This document shows, one piece after another, positions 15,261 to 24,295 of a DNA stretch of 64,000 nucleotides. This DNA comes from an uncultured Chlorobiaceae bacterium. Lineage in GTDB: Bacteria; Bacteroidota; Chlorobiia; Chlorobiales; Chlorobiaceae. The notes under the pieces are model-generated. The model saw only the letters and a list, made by a program, of their open reading frames with translations. It did not search any database and was not told where the DNA came from. Positions within the stretch are counted from its first letter, which is position 1, and each line of letters starts with the position of its first letter. A program made the position numbers and the translations under genes. The stretch covers positions 33,370 through 97,369 of the forward strand of contig CAJEXQ010000008.1 in the NCBI GenBank assembly GCA_903994635.1, written 5' to 3'.

Positions 15261-16118
15261 ATGATCAAACTCTTTGGACTAAAAACTCTATCGATTACTT
15301 TTTTCTCGCTTATCGTGACCAGCAGCGCGATGCTTTCTCCTGTTGCAGCAGCGGAAAAGGCGGAAGCTCACAATCAATTTTATGAGCAATACTTAAGCGT
15401 GCCGCAGATTAAGACAATCGGCATTATTGGCGGAGTCAGTTGGGTTTCATCGCTGGAATATTACCGGCTCATGAATCAAATGGTTCATGAAAAACTTGGT
15501 GGATTGCATTCTGCGCAAATACTGATGTATTCAATTGAGTTCGGTGAATTTTCACGGCAGGAGCGACTGGCCGACCAGGGAGATTGGAGGCCTTTGCGAA
15601 AAATCATGATTGATGCCGCTGAACGTCTTAAAAACGGAGGCGCGGATTTTATTGTAATAGCCTCAAACACCATGAACTCAAGTGCTGAGGAGATTGAGGA
15701 TAAGGTAAAAATTCCTGTCCTGCATATTGCTGACGCAACGGGTAAAAAGATTAGAGAGAAAGGGCTTAAATCCGTCATACTGCTTGGCACGAAATACACG
15801 ATGGAGAGCAATTTTTACCGCAGCCGGCTTGAAAAGAGGTACGGCCTCGACGTTATTGTTCCTGATCAGGCCGAACGGGAGTATATCAACACCGTTATTT
15901 TTGATGAATTGTGCGCCGAAAAAATCAATAAGGCATCCAAGGAACACTTTATACAAATTATCAACCGCCTTGTTAAAAAAAGCCGTGCTGAAGGTGTTAT
16001 TCTCGGGTGCACAGAAATTCCTCTGTTGATCAAACAGGAAGATGTTAGCATACCGGTTTTTGACACAACGGCAATACATGCTGAGGCGGCTGTAACATAT
16101 TCTCTGGAAAGGAAATAG
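15261..16118 (+). CDS. Aspartate/glutamate racemase family protein with signal peptide
   Basis: This 285-residue protein has a Sec-type signal (MIKLFGLKTLSITFF, hydrophobic stretch, then SPVAAAEKA), so it is probably periplasmic, unusual for this family. The mature part is an Asp/Glu racemase: KTIGIIGGVSWVSSLEYY near residues 51-68, the first active-site region IASNTMN (Ser135 where two-Cys members have Cys and some have Thr; Asn139 replaces the usual His) and the second ILGCTEIPLL with Cys250 intact. Racemases of this type use two acid/base residues, so this protein may be selective, slow or no longer a racemase. ATG 15261 was chosen because it begins the signal peptide. Confidence 0.75.
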   Translation: MIKLFGLKTLSITFFSLIVTSSAMLSPVAAAEKAEAHNQFYEQYLSVPQIKTIGIIGGVSWVSSLEYYRLMNQMVHEKLGGLHSAQILMYSIEFGEFSRQERLADQGDWRPLRKIMIDAAERLKNGGADFIVIASNTMNSSAEEIEDKVKIPVLHIADATGKKIREKGLKSVILLGTKYTMESNFYRSRLEKRYGLDVIVPDQAEREYINTVIFDELCAEKINKASKEHFIQIINRLVKKSRAEGVILGCTEIPLLIKQEDVSIPVFDTTAIHAEAAVTYSLERK

Positions 16119-16183
16119 AGTGATCGTCGAAGCCGGATGAGCATACTGTAAACACAATGCGGGAGAGATAATCCTGATAGCGA

Positions 16184-16312
16184 TCAGCACAACACACATT
16201 GCGCATTCTTTATTTCTTCCTGTTCGTTGTGGTTGTATCCGGTGACAGCATTTCGTGCCATCAGCTCCTCGTAGGTTCCTGCCTGCACCATGCGTCCTTT
16301 GTCGCCAACAAA
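16184..16312 (-). pseudogene. ABC transporter ATP-binding protein, C-terminal tail remnant
   Basis: Minus-strand codons read VGDKGRMVQAGTYEELM, then ARNAVTGYNHNEQEEI and a stop. The first part is the invariant end of an ABC ATPase domain after the H-loop (the 'D-x-G-x-x-x-x-x-G-x-x-x-E-L' tail), typical of exporter-type half transporters. An in-frame stop lies just upstream (16313-16315), and everything else, including the Walker motifs, is missing. A peptide exporter is expected beside a Nif11 precursor, so this may be its last trace. Confidence 0.55.
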
Positions 16313-16357
16313 TTAATTCAAAAGACCGCATAACTCGGCGTTCAGTACTCAGTCGAA

Positions 16358-16380
16358 AAAGCAAGCAGTGATGGCGACAT
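16358..16380 (+). repeat. 23-bp direct repeat, right copy (Fic coding sequence)
   Basis: Exact second copy of 1607-1629. In frame it gives EKASSDGDI, preceded by QYS, similar to the Fic remnant at the left, so a short piece of a Fic gene or of a duplicate also ended up here. It lies just outside the last accessory fragment and 15 bases from the end of the cupin gene. Confidence 0.8.
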
Positions 16381-16394
16381 ATACAGGAGAGGGG

Positions 16395-16760
16395 CTAACG
16401 GCTGATTTCACTTGCTGCTGATGGGAGTGCCGGGGAGGAAATGTCAGGCGCTTGCTCATGCAGATGAATGGCGAGCCACACTGCCCCTTCGGAAACGCTC
16501 TGAACCGTGTGGGGTGTACCTGCAGGCAAAAACAGATAGTCGCCTGAGCCCAGGGGAACTGTTTCACCCGCAACGACGAGCTGGGCGCTCCCTTGAAGAA
16601 GGGCCACCCATTCGTCCTGTGATTGCACGTACTCGGTTTGAGCAACTTTTGATGAACTCACGATGCGCTCAATGACGAGGTTCTTGACCGCCAGAAGGGA
16701 TTCAAAGCGCTCGCCACAAGATGGTGGCGCTGTGTTGTCAAATAAATTCCAAACTTGCAT
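16395..16760 (-). CDS. Cupin-domain protein
   Basis: This 121-residue single-domain cupin starts at an ATG preceded by TTGAGGTAA. The first cupin motif is degenerate (EYVQSQDEWVALLQGSAQL, with Gln in place of the two metal-binding His and Glu kept), and the second is closer to consensus (LGSGDYLFLPAGTPHTV, His kept). A similar pattern occurs in small stand-alone cupins described as phosphoribosylaminoimidazole-carboxylase-neighbour or mannose-6-phosphate-isomerase-like proteins, whose substrates are unknown. Metal binding may be weak. It ends where the accessory region begins and is followed on the same strand by nothing related. Confidence 0.75.
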   Translation of the reverse strand: MQVWNLFDNTAPPSCGERFESLLAVKNLVIERIVSSSKVAQTEYVQSQDEWVALLQGSAQLVVAGETVPLGSGDYLFLPAGTPHTVQSVSEGAVWLAIHLHEQAPDISSPALPSAASEISR

Positions 16761-16881
16761 CACATTTACCTCAAGTGCCTGACCAATAACAAGAGCGATC
16801 CACCTGAACAGGGGATTGTTGAGTTGCAACCCGCATGAGACACCAATGACCAGGCATCGATACTCTGTTTGGTTGACCGCA

Positions 16882-18423
16882 TCATTCCCACTCAATCGTT
16901 GCCGGTGGCTTCGACGAAATGTCGTAAGCGACCCGGTTAATCCCGCGAACTTCGTTGATAATCCTGTTTGAGACTCGGGCAAGAAAGTCGTGCGGCAAGG
17001 GTGCCCAGTCGGCAGTCATGCCATCGGTTGATTCGACCGCACGGAGCGCCAGCACGTTTTCGTAGGTGCGTTTGTCGCCCATGACGCCAACTGACTGGAC
17101 TGGAAGCAGCACCGCAAACGCCTGCCATACCTGGCTGTACAGGCCGCTTGATTTCAGCTCTTCGATAAAGATCTCATCAGCCTCCCGCAATACATCAAGC
17201 CTCTCTTTGTTGACTGAGCCAAGTACCCGGACGGCAAGGCCCGGGCCGGGGAAGGGGTGGCGCATCAGAATATCTTCGGCGATGCCAAGCTCGCGCCCTA
17301 CGGCACGAACTTCATCCTTGAAAAGTTCACGAAGGGGCTCAATCAGCTTGAGCTTCATCCGTTTTGGCAGCCCGCCAACATTATGGTGCGATTTGATGGT
17401 CGCCGATGGGCCTTTGACGCTCACACTTTCAATAACATCAGGGTAGAGAGTGCCCTGTACCAGAAACTTTTCATGAGCCATCTGCTCTTCAAAAATCTGA
17501 ATAAAGGCCTTTCCTATTATTTTGCGCTTTTTTTCAGGTGATGCAACATTTTTCAGCCGTTTCAGGAAGAGATCGGAAGCATCGACGAGGGATACCCTGA
17601 GACCGAGCGTCGAGAGAAAGCTCATCACCTTCTCAGCCTCATTTTTTCGGAGCAGGCCATTATCGACAAAGACGCAGTGCAGTTGTTTGCCTATCGCCTT
17701 GCCTACCAGTACCGCTGCAACGGTTGAGTCAACTCCGCCGCTGATGCCGCAGATAACCGTCTCTTTGCCAGCTTTGCGCTGGATTTCTTCAATCTGGTGG
17801 TCGATAAAGCTTTTTGATGACCAGTCGGGCGTGATGCCGGCAATATCGAGCAGGAAGTTTGAGAAGAGTTGTTTGCCGTAGAGGGTGTGCTGTACTTCGG
17901 GGTGAAACTGCAGGCCATAAACTTTCAGAGCGCCTTTGCTTCCAAAGCTTTCAATGGCGCAAATTTCAGAATTTTCGCTGCTGGCCGTTGCCCTGAACCC
18001 TTCAGGAAGCCGTACAACCTTGTCGCCATGGCTCATCCAGACGTCCGAATCGGGAATATTGTGAAAAAGCAGACTCTCACTCTCCTCATGTCGGTCGACT
18101 ATAATTTTTGAGCGTCCGAACTCATGCTTTGATGCTGAGGCTACCTCTCCCCCAAAATGGTTGGCGATTGCCTGCAACCCATAGCAAATGCCGAGGATCG
18201 GAATGGCAAGAGAAAAGATCCCGCCATCAGGCAGGATGGCCGATTCGTCATAGACGCTGGTTGGGCCGCCCGAGAGGATGATTGCCTTGGGGTGGTGTTC
18301 CCTGATTTTTTCCGGCGTGGTGTTATAGGGAAGAATTTCAGAGTAGATACCCAGTTCGCGGATACGACGGGCGATCAACTGGGTATATTGCGAACCGAAA
18401 TCAAGGACTACTACCGATTGCAT
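16882..18423 (-). CDS. guaA: GMP synthase (glutamine-hydrolysing)
   Basis: This 513-residue enzyme converts XMP to GMP with glutamine and ATP. The N-terminal class I glutamine amidotransferase has its triad: Cys80 in LGICYGLQ, His174 and Glu176 in FHPEV. The ATP pyrophosphatase P-loop SGGVDST is at 228-234, and the C-terminal dimerisation domain ends in the conserved KPPATIEWE, which binds XMP. Length and domain order are normal. It follows the PBP gene on the same strand with a 35-base gap. The start ATG matches the invariant N-terminus '[14 protein letters not shown]'. Confidence 0.97.
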   Translation of the reverse strand: MQSVVVLDFGSQYTQLIARRIRELGIYSEILPYNTTPEKIREHHPKAIILSGGPTSVYDESAILPDGGIFSLAIPILGICYGLQAIANHFGGEVASASKHEFGRSKIIVDRHEESESLLFHNIPDSDVWMSHGDKVVRLPEGFRATASSENSEICAIESFGSKGALKVYGLQFHPEVQHTLYGKQLFSNFLLDIAGITPDWSSKSFIDHQIEEIQRKAGKETVICGISGGVDSTVAAVLVGKAIGKQLHCVFVDNGLLRKNEAEKVMSFLSTLGLRVSLVDASDLFLKRLKNVASPEKKRKIIGKAFIQIFEEQMAHEKFLVQGTLYPDVIESVSVKGPSATIKSHHNVGGLPKRMKLKLIEPLRELFKDEVRAVGRELGIAEDILMRHPFPGPGLAVRVLGSVNKERLDVLREADEIFIEELKSSGLYSQVWQAFAVLLPVQSVGVMGDKRTYENVLALRAVESTDGMTADWAPLPHDFLARVSNRIINEVRGINRVAYDISSKPPATIEWE

Positions 18424-18457
18424 AACAAGAGTGTTGTGAGGTTAACTGAGAAGTCGC

Positions 18458-20827
18458 TCAAAAGGATTTCACCTGTTTTGGTTTGGCCGCAGGAACAGGA
18501 CTCTGAGGTTTGGCCGTTCCAATGCTACTTGCTGGAACGGGGCTGGCTGGCGCAGGGGCAGGCGCGGCGGCAGGGGTCGCTATCACGTCGGGTGATGGCA
18601 TCGCATGGCCCTGATAGTATTTAAAGCCCTTGGGGGTGTAGTATTCAATATAGACATCACTGCCGAGGAGATCGGATGGTGTATTGGTTTGTCCTGACAT
18701 TGGTACAGCAATGACGGTCTCAGGAATATGAAAGTATCGATTTTCCAGTTTCAGCGATGGGTCGCCGTAGCAGCGTTTCATAAAGCCAGCCCACACAGGA
18801 AGGGCTGCCCGTGCGCCCTGGCCGTACTCCATTGAGGTGAACTTGATGCGCTCGTCATCAAATCCGGTCCAGACTACGGCAACAAGTTGAGGGGTAAACC
18901 CGGCAAACCAGGCATCTCTCATGCTTTGGGTTGTTCCTGTTTTTCCTGCGGCCTCGACATTAAAACCGAAGCGGGCCCGGACGGCAACTGCTGTTCCTTT
19001 GTTAATAACATCTTTCAGCATGGAGACCATCACAAAATTTGAGGTGGAGTCTATGGCAAAGCGTCTGTTGGGAGTGTACTCCGACAAAACCCGGCTGTGT
19101 TTGTCCTCAACTTTCAGGATTGATATTGGCTCGTTCCAGAAGCCGTTGTTGGCAAACGTTGAAAATGCGCCAGCCAGTTCAAGCGGGCTCACCTCTGCTG
19201 TTCCAAGGGCTATTGAGAGGTTTGAGGGCATGGGGGAGGTGATGCCCATTTTCCTGGCATAACTGATAATATCAGATGTTGTTAATTGTTCGTATGCAAG
19301 TCTTACGGTCACCTGGTTCAGCGAGCGGCTCAACGCCGTGCGGAGGGTGGTCATCCCGCCGGAGGAGCCATCTGAGTTTCTCGGCGACCAGATGCCACTG
19401 CCACTGTTGAGGGCAAGGGGCTGGTCGAGCACCTGGAAGTTTGCTGGCAGCCCCTTGTCGATAGCCGCAGTATAGACAAAAGGCTTGAAGGTAGATCCTG
19501 GCTGCCGTTTTGCCTGCCAGACATGGTCGAACTGGTACTTGTACTCATCGGATGAGAACCTGTTACCCCCGACCCAAGCCTTGACATGACCGTTGGTCGG
19601 GTCGATAGCTACCAAAGCTACCTGTATGCGGGTTTTTTCTTGCAGCAGATCGTTCAGCCACACCTTGTCTGCCTTGAGTTTAGCCATGGCTTGCTGATCC
19701 GGGAGTCCACCATCTTTCAGCTCCTTGAACCGGTCGCTTTCTATGATGATCTGGTTCTTCAGTGATTCAGGCCATCTCCATGCCCGGTCAAATGAGGCCT
19801 GCAATTCGGCAAGATGTTCGGCTGCTGACTGCTGGGCATACTGTTGCATTCGGCTGTCGAGCGTTGTATGGATGGTCAAACCATCACGGTAAAGGTCGAC
19901 ATTGCCAAGCAGCGTGGAGGGCTTTACGGTTTGACGGACGTATTCTGTAAAGTAAGGGGCCAGCCCCTGATGGCTCACAGGAGTGTATTTCAGCACCAGC
20001 GGGCTCTTTTTGGCCGTTGCAGCCTGTTTGGGGGTAATGAATTCTGCCTTCTCCATCAGTGAAAGAATAAGATTTCTTCTGCCGATGGCGCCGGACGGAT
20101 TTTTTGCCGGGTTATAGGCTGTCGGATTTTTCAGTGTTGCAATAATCGTTGCACTCTCCTGCAGTGTCAGGAGGTATGCCGGTTTGCCAAAATAGGTATG
20201 GGCAGCAGCTTCAATTCCATAAGCTCCCGATCCGAAATAGACAGTGTTGAGATAGAGCGCCAGAATTTCGTCTTTTGTATAGGTTTTTTCCAGCTCGATT
20301 GCAGTAAAAAACTCCTTGACTTTTCGGGTGATGGTGCGTTCCTGGGAGAGGTAAAGGTTTTTGGCAAGCTGCTGGGTGATGGTACTGGCCCCTTGCCAGC
20401 GTGTACGCCCCTTTATGATATTTTCACCCATTGCCAGCACCAGCCGCCGCATATCAACCCCCCAGTGATTGTAAAAGGCTACATCTTCAGTAGCGATAAG
20501 TGCATAGCGAGCAGAGCGCGGGATAGATTTGAGCGGAATAAATGTCCGATTTTGCAGAAAAAATTTATGCAGAATCACGCCGTCTTCAGAATAGACAAGA
20601 GAGGCAAGAGCCGGGTTGGGATTTTCAAGCTCTTCAAGGCTTGGAAGGCCCATGAATGTTTTTGCTGCGTATACCTTCCCTGTGGTTGTCAGTGTCAGGG
20701 CGACAAGTGATGCAAACAGAAAGAGCAGGCCTTTGGTAAATATTTTACTCACAATAGCGATTAATCTTAGGGTTGACACCTGCTGCCACGAAAAGGTGCC
20801 ATGGTTGGAAAATCCGGTGTTCTTCAC
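18458..20827 (-). CDS. Class A penicillin-binding protein (PBP1A-type)
   Basis: This 789-residue bifunctional enzyme polymerises and cross-links peptidoglycan. It has a single N-terminal membrane anchor (about residues 30-55), a GT51 glycosyltransferase domain with the catalytic TEDVAFYNHWGVD motif (Glu114), and a transpeptidase domain with the motifs STFK (445-448), SLN (502-504) and KTGT (629-632). The tail from about 735 is rich in Pro and Ala and probably disordered. The start is a GTG with no obvious ribosome binding site, so a start slightly downstream cannot be excluded. Neighbouring guaA on the same strand suggests a two-gene unit. Confidence 0.95.
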   Translation of the reverse strand: MKNTGFSNHGTFSWQQVSTLRLIAIVSKIFTKGLLFLFASLVALTLTTTGKVYAAKTFMGLPSLEELENPNPALASLVYSEDGVILHKFFLQNRTFIPLKSIPRSARYALIATEDVAFYNHWGVDMRRLVLAMGENIIKGRTRWQGASTITQQLAKNLYLSQERTITRKVKEFFTAIELEKTYTKDEILALYLNTVYFGSGAYGIEAAAHTYFGKPAYLLTLQESATIIATLKNPTAYNPAKNPSGAIGRRNLILSLMEKAEFITPKQAATAKKSPLVLKYTPVSHQGLAPYFTEYVRQTVKPSTLLGNVDLYRDGLTIHTTLDSRMQQYAQQSAAEHLAELQASFDRAWRWPESLKNQIIIESDRFKELKDGGLPDQQAMAKLKADKVWLNDLLQEKTRIQVALVAIDPTNGHVKAWVGGNRFSSDEYKYQFDHVWQAKRQPGSTFKPFVYTAAIDKGLPANFQVLDQPLALNSGSGIWSPRNSDGSSGGMTTLRTALSRSLNQVTVRLAYEQLTTSDIISYARKMGITSPMPSNLSIALGTAEVSPLELAGAFSTFANNGFWNEPISILKVEDKHSRVLSEYTPNRRFAIDSTSNFVMVSMLKDVINKGTAVAVRARFGFNVEAAGKTGTTQSMRDAWFAGFTPQLVAVVWTGFDDERIKFTSMEYGQGARAALPVWAGFMKRCYGDPSLKLENRYFHIPETVIAVPMSGQTNTPSDLLGSDVYIEYYTPKGFKYYQGHAMPSPDVIATPAAAPAPAPASPVPASSIGTAKPQSPVPAAKPKQVKSF

Positions 20828-20839
20828 GAGGAATACCGT

Positions 20840-21730
20840 TTACTGCGGACTCTTTTTATCAAATTGCTCCGAAAATTCAAAATGCTTTTTTAGTTCTCCT
20901 GCAAATCGGGCAGTATCTTCAAGCATGGGCAGGTGGCCAAGCTCCATGAACTTTGCAAGGTTCGTTGGTGCCCCTGATTCAGCCTTCCGTGTATTATAGA
21001 GCGTGATGGTGCCTTCAGGTGGAATTGTGTGATCGGCCATTCCGACACTGCAGAGAAGGGGAGATGAGATAGAGAGTACATGGCGAGTATATGTTCTCAG
21101 CACATCCCGGTCAATAGAAAACTTTCCCACCGCAATGGTAGCCTCCTTGTCGGACTGGGTAAAGTCCTCAATCAGGATATCCTGATACTTCAGGGGAATC
21201 TCTTTTGTAGCTGCACGCTTGATAAAGATGTTTTTCAGGGGCTCGTGCTGAAAAATATTACGGAAATTCAGGGAGAGATCGATCAGGCCGCCAAGAAAAA
21301 AGAGGCCAAGTGAGGTAAAAGGGGTCTCTTCAAAAATACCGCAGGCAATTATTGTTGCCGATACGAGGGCATCGGGGTATCGGAGGCAGAGTTCAGTTGC
21401 CACCATTCCTCCCATTGAGTGGCCCACAATATGCAGCTTTCCTGGTCTCTGGAGGCCGAGATGCTCAATGAGTTCTCCTGCTTCATCGGTAAAACCCTGA
21501 ATGGTAAAGGTTGGTTTGTAGCCTTTGATGATTGTTTTTCCCGTCCCGCTCTGGTCATAGGTAATGCAGCGGTATGTTGCCGAGAGCGTGTCGACCAGTG
21601 GTTTCCAGTATCGGGAGGAGATCGCCCAGCCGTTCACGAACAGCACTGCGATTTTTTCCTCTCCTGACGGATCTGATTCTGCACTGTCTTCGTAATAAAG
21701 CCGGCAGCGGGTTGACTCAAAATAACTCAT
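20840..21730 (-). CDS. Alpha/beta-fold hydrolase
   Basis: This 296-residue protein of the alpha/beta hydrolase superfamily has the nucleophile elbow GHSMGG (Ser105), an oxyanion-hole region FVNGWAISSRYW and YDQSGTGKT near residue 60. Likely acid and His residues are Asp in GMADHTIP and His in LGHLPML near the C-terminus. ATG 21730 is preferred over an upstream TTG nine codons earlier. The substrate cannot be deduced; the family covers esterases, haloperoxidase-like proteins and peptidases. It sits 12 bases upstream of the PBP gene on the same strand, so it may share its transcript. Confidence 0.85.
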   Translation of the reverse strand: MSYFESTRCRLYYEDSAESDPSGEEKIAVLFVNGWAISSRYWKPLVDTLSATYRCITYDQSGTGKTIIKGYKPTFTIQGFTDEAGELIEHLGLQRPGKLHIVGHSMGGMVATELCLRYPDALVSATIIACGIFEETPFTSLGLFFLGGLIDLSLNFRNIFQHEPLKNIFIKRAATKEIPLKYQDILIEDFTQSDKEATIAVGKFSIDRDVLRTYTRHVLSISSPLLCSVGMADHTIPPEGTITLYNTRKAESGAPTNLAKFMELGHLPMLEDTARFAGELKKHFEFSEQFDKKSPQ

Positions 21731-21901
21731 TGAATATTTGTTGCTTCGGTTTTTCAATTGAAAACAAGAATCGCAATATATAATAACTTTTCTTCAGTCT
21801 TCCCACCCCCCCAAGCTCAAGCGGGGTTTTGTGACTCTGCAGCGCAATGACTACATTGACCAGGTAAGCAGAGGGTTTTCATTTTCAACAGCAAAGGCAC
21901 A

Positions 21902-22573
21902 ATGGACTATTCACCTCCAGCAATTCTCTCTTTTCTTGTCGATTTTATTCTTCATATTGATACGCATCTTCAGTTTCTTGCGGCAGAGTATGGTCTCTGG
22001 CTTTACGGGATTCTTTTTCTCATTATCTTCTGCGAAACCGGGCTTGTCGTCACCCCTTTTCTTCCGGGTGATTCCCTCCTTTTTGCTGCCGGTTCGCTTG
22101 CGTCCATGCAGGGTTCCTCGCTCAACCCACACCTGCTCTTTCTGCTCTTTTTTACGGCAGCAGTGCTTGGTGATACTCTGAACTACCAGATTGGACACAA
22201 GATTGGTCCAAAAGTATTTCAGTATCAGAATTCACGTTTTCTCAATACCGGGCATCTCATCAAGACCAATGGTTTTTTTGAAAAATACGGTGGCAAGACG
22301 ATTATCATTGCGCGCTTTGTGCCCATTATCAGAACCTTTGCTCCTTTCGTGGCGGGTATTGGTGTTATGCCATACAGCAAATTCATCCTCTTCAATGTTG
22401 TCGGCGCGCTGCTTTGGGTCGGGCTGTTTAACTACAGTGGTTACTTATTTGGGCAGCTTCCCATTGTGCAGCATAATTTCAAGTTGCTGATATTTGCCAT
22501 TATTGTATTCTCTCTTGTGCCACCTGTTATTGAGTACCTGAAGCACCGGTTTGGCCGGAAGCGGGATGTTTGA
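21902..22573 (+). CDS. DedA/SNARE-associated family membrane protein
   Basis: This 223-residue integral membrane protein has the DedA core: [22 protein letters not shown] near residues 43-66, [13 protein letters not shown] in the middle, then [28 protein letters not shown], where the F/Y-x-R-F-x-P-x-x-R signature contains residues needed for transport in E. coli relatives. Several hydrophobic helices follow. DedA proteins are implicated in flipping undecaprenyl phosphate or phosphatidyl lipids and in envelope proton homeostasis. It is divergent from the hydrolase-PBP-guaA unit and stands alone. Confidence 0.9.
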   Translation: MDYSPPAILSFLVDFILHIDTHLQFLAAEYGLWLYGILFLIIFCETGLVVTPFLPGDSLLFAAGSLASMQGSSLNPHLLFLLFFTAAVLGDTLNYQIGHKIGPKVFQYQNSRFLNTGHLIKTNGFFEKYGGKTIIIARFVPIIRTFAPFVAGIGVMPYSKFILFNVVGALLWVGLFNYSGYLFGQLPIVQHNFKLLIFAIIVFSLVPPVIEYLKHRFGRKRDV

Positions 22574-22900
22574 AAATGTTTGCAATTTGTTGATAACTTG
22601 TTGATTCATTGCCTGATGCGTGCTTTGACTGGCATTTTTTACCTGAGAGCTTTTTTTATTAACCGATTATAATGAAATGGATTATCTTTTTTTTGCTGGT
22701 TGCTCTTACCTTTTCAGTATCAGTTACCTGAATGTGCAGCTAAAAGGTTATCAATAGTGAAAATGTGGATAACTTCTCATGCCAGAATGGGATGGAGCCA
22801 AATAAACCTTTCGGCAGGAGGGTAAAAAGTCGGAGGCTTCAAAAAAACATTATATATAATTCAGGGATTTTTTTATTATCACTACCTTTTACTCGAACAT
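22574..22900. other. AT-rich intergenic stretch with DnaA-box-like motifs
   Basis: This 327-base gap before tRNA-Pro holds no convincing gene. It contains TGTTGATAA (22588-22596), TTATCAATA (22748-22756) and TGTGGATAA (22764-22772); the last is a perfect DnaA box on the minus strand. A/T-rich runs lie around 22640-22700 and 22840-22880. A 19-codon hydrophobic open frame at 22672 lacks a ribosome binding site. The tRNA promoter must be near 22850-22895, but no sharp -10/-35 pair is evident. Confidence 0.45.
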
Positions 22901-22974
22901 CGGCGTATAGCGCAGCCTGGTAGCGCACTTCCTTGGGGTGGAAGGGGTCGTGGGTTCAAATCCCGCTACGCCGA
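22901..22974 (+). tRNA. tRNA-Pro (anticodon GGG)
   Basis: The 74-base sequence folds as a cloverleaf: acceptor stem CGGCGTA/TACGCCG with discriminator A, D-arm GCGCAGCCTGGTAGCGC, anticodon arm CTTCC-TTGGGGT-GGAAG with anticodon GGG, and T-arm GTGGG-TTCAAAT-CCCGC. CCA is not encoded. GGG reads the proline codons CCC and CCU. Confidence 0.97.
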
Positions 22975-23028
22975 CTCTCTGACCTCTCTTTTTTCCTTGT
23001 TGTTGGGCATATTCGGTACATTCGGCCC

Positions 23029-24282
23029 ATGGATGCCTTGGCAAAATTACAGATTCTTTCAGGTGCTGCCCGTTATGATGCGTCGTGTGCTTCCAGTGGA
23101 AGCAAGCGGGATGCGTCAACTTCCGGCACGGGAAATACTTCGCAGAGCGGGATTTGTCATTCCTGGTCGGATGATGGCCGCTGTATTTCACTTCTGAAGA
23201 TCCTGCTCTCCAACGATTGTCGGTACGATTGTGCCTATTGTGTGAACCGATCATCCAGTCTGGTTGAACGAGCCTCTTTTACGGCAAGGGAGGTGGTCGA
23301 CCTCACCCTTGAATTCTATCGTCGGAACTATATTGAAGGGCTTTTTTTAAGTTCGGCGGTCATGCAGAGCCCTGACTGTACCATGGAGCGAATGGTCAGG
23401 GTTGTTGAAACATTGCGTACCGAAGAACAGTTTGGTGGTTATATTCATCTGAAAATTATTCCCGGTTGCAGCAGTGAACTGGTGCGTAAGGCCGGGCTCT
23501 ATGCCGATCGTATCAGTGTCAATATTGAGCTGCCCTCACAAATTTCGCTCCAGCGGCTTGCACCACAGAAAAACAAGGATGCCATTCTGGAGCCGATGGC
23601 GCTCATTGGCAGGGAGATAAATTCCAGCCTTGTTGAGCGCAAAGCAAGCCGGAATGCCCCGCGGTTTGCCCCGGCAGGCCAAAGCACTCAGATGATAATT
23701 GGAGCGAGTCCCGAGAACGACTTCCAGATTCTCCGTCTCTCCCAGGGGCTTTATAAAAAAATGAACCTCAAACGGGTTTACTACTCGGCTTATGTGCCTG
23801 TCAGTGACGATAATCGCCTTCCTGTGCTCTCTGCGCCGCCGTTACTGCGTGAGCACCGACTTTATCAGGCCGACTGGCTTCTGCGCTTCTACGGTTTTTC
23901 TGCTGAAGAGATTCTTTCGGATGATGCCCCCAATCTTGATGAAACCTTCGATCCCAAGACTGCCTGGGCACTGCGTCATCCTGAATTTTTTCCGGTCGAG
24001 ATCAATCGTGCCGATTATGCCACGTTATTGCGTGTGCCGGGTATAGGGGTAACATCTGCCAAACGGATTATTGCAGCGCGCCGTTTTTCTGCAGTAACAC
24101 CAGAAGGTATGAAAAAAATTGGCGTCGTTATGAAGCGGGCGAAATATTTTATCACCGGTTCCGGGAGGACGTTTGAAAAGCCTGACCGGACACCAGCTCT
24201 TCTTCGTCAGCAACTGTTGCTTGGCGAAGGGAGTCTCATTGTGCCTTCGCGGCAGCTTGTTTTACCCGGACTCTTTTTATAA
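23029..24282 (+). CDS. Radical SAM protein with helix-hairpin-helix, putative DNA modification/repair
   Basis: This 417-residue protein has the radical SAM cluster motif NDCRYDCAYC (Cys64, Cys68, Cys71) binding 4Fe-4S and S-adenosylmethionine, and a C-terminal helix-hairpin-helix (LLRVPGIGVTSAKRIIAARR, about 330-350) that implies DNA binding. This combination defines the family usually annotated 'putative DNA modification/repair radical SAM protein', which is nearly always next to a DUF4130-type gene, as here 13 bases downstream. The reaction is unknown. ATG 23029 is chosen because upstream in-frame codons run into tRNA-Pro. The two genes are most likely an operon. Confidence 0.9.
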   Translation: MDALAKLQILSGAARYDASCASSGSKRDASTSGTGNTSQSGICHSWSDDGRCISLLKILLSNDCRYDCAYCVNRSSSLVERASFTAREVVDLTLEFYRRNYIEGLFLSSAVMQSPDCTMERMVRVVETLRTEEQFGGYIHLKIIPGCSSELVRKAGLYADRISVNIELPSQISLQRLAPQKNKDAILEPMALIGREINSSLVERKASRNAPRFAPAGQSTQMIIGASPENDFQILRLSQGLYKKMNLKRVYYSAYVPVSDDNRLPVLSAPPLLREHRLYQADWLLRFYGFSAEEILSDDAPNLDETFDPKTAWALRHPEFFPVEINRADYATLLRVPGIGVTSAKRIIAARRFSAVTPEGMKKIGVVMKRAKYFITGSGRTFEKPDRTPALLRQQLLLGEGSLIVPSRQLVLPGLFL

Positions 24283-24295
24283 GCTTATAACAACC

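Noticed and set aside
22889..23254. 121-codon minus-strand frame across tRNA-Pro
   Set aside because: It is the well-known spurious frame antisense to a tRNA gene (ending FEPTTPSTPRKCATRLRYTP), so it is not a protein.
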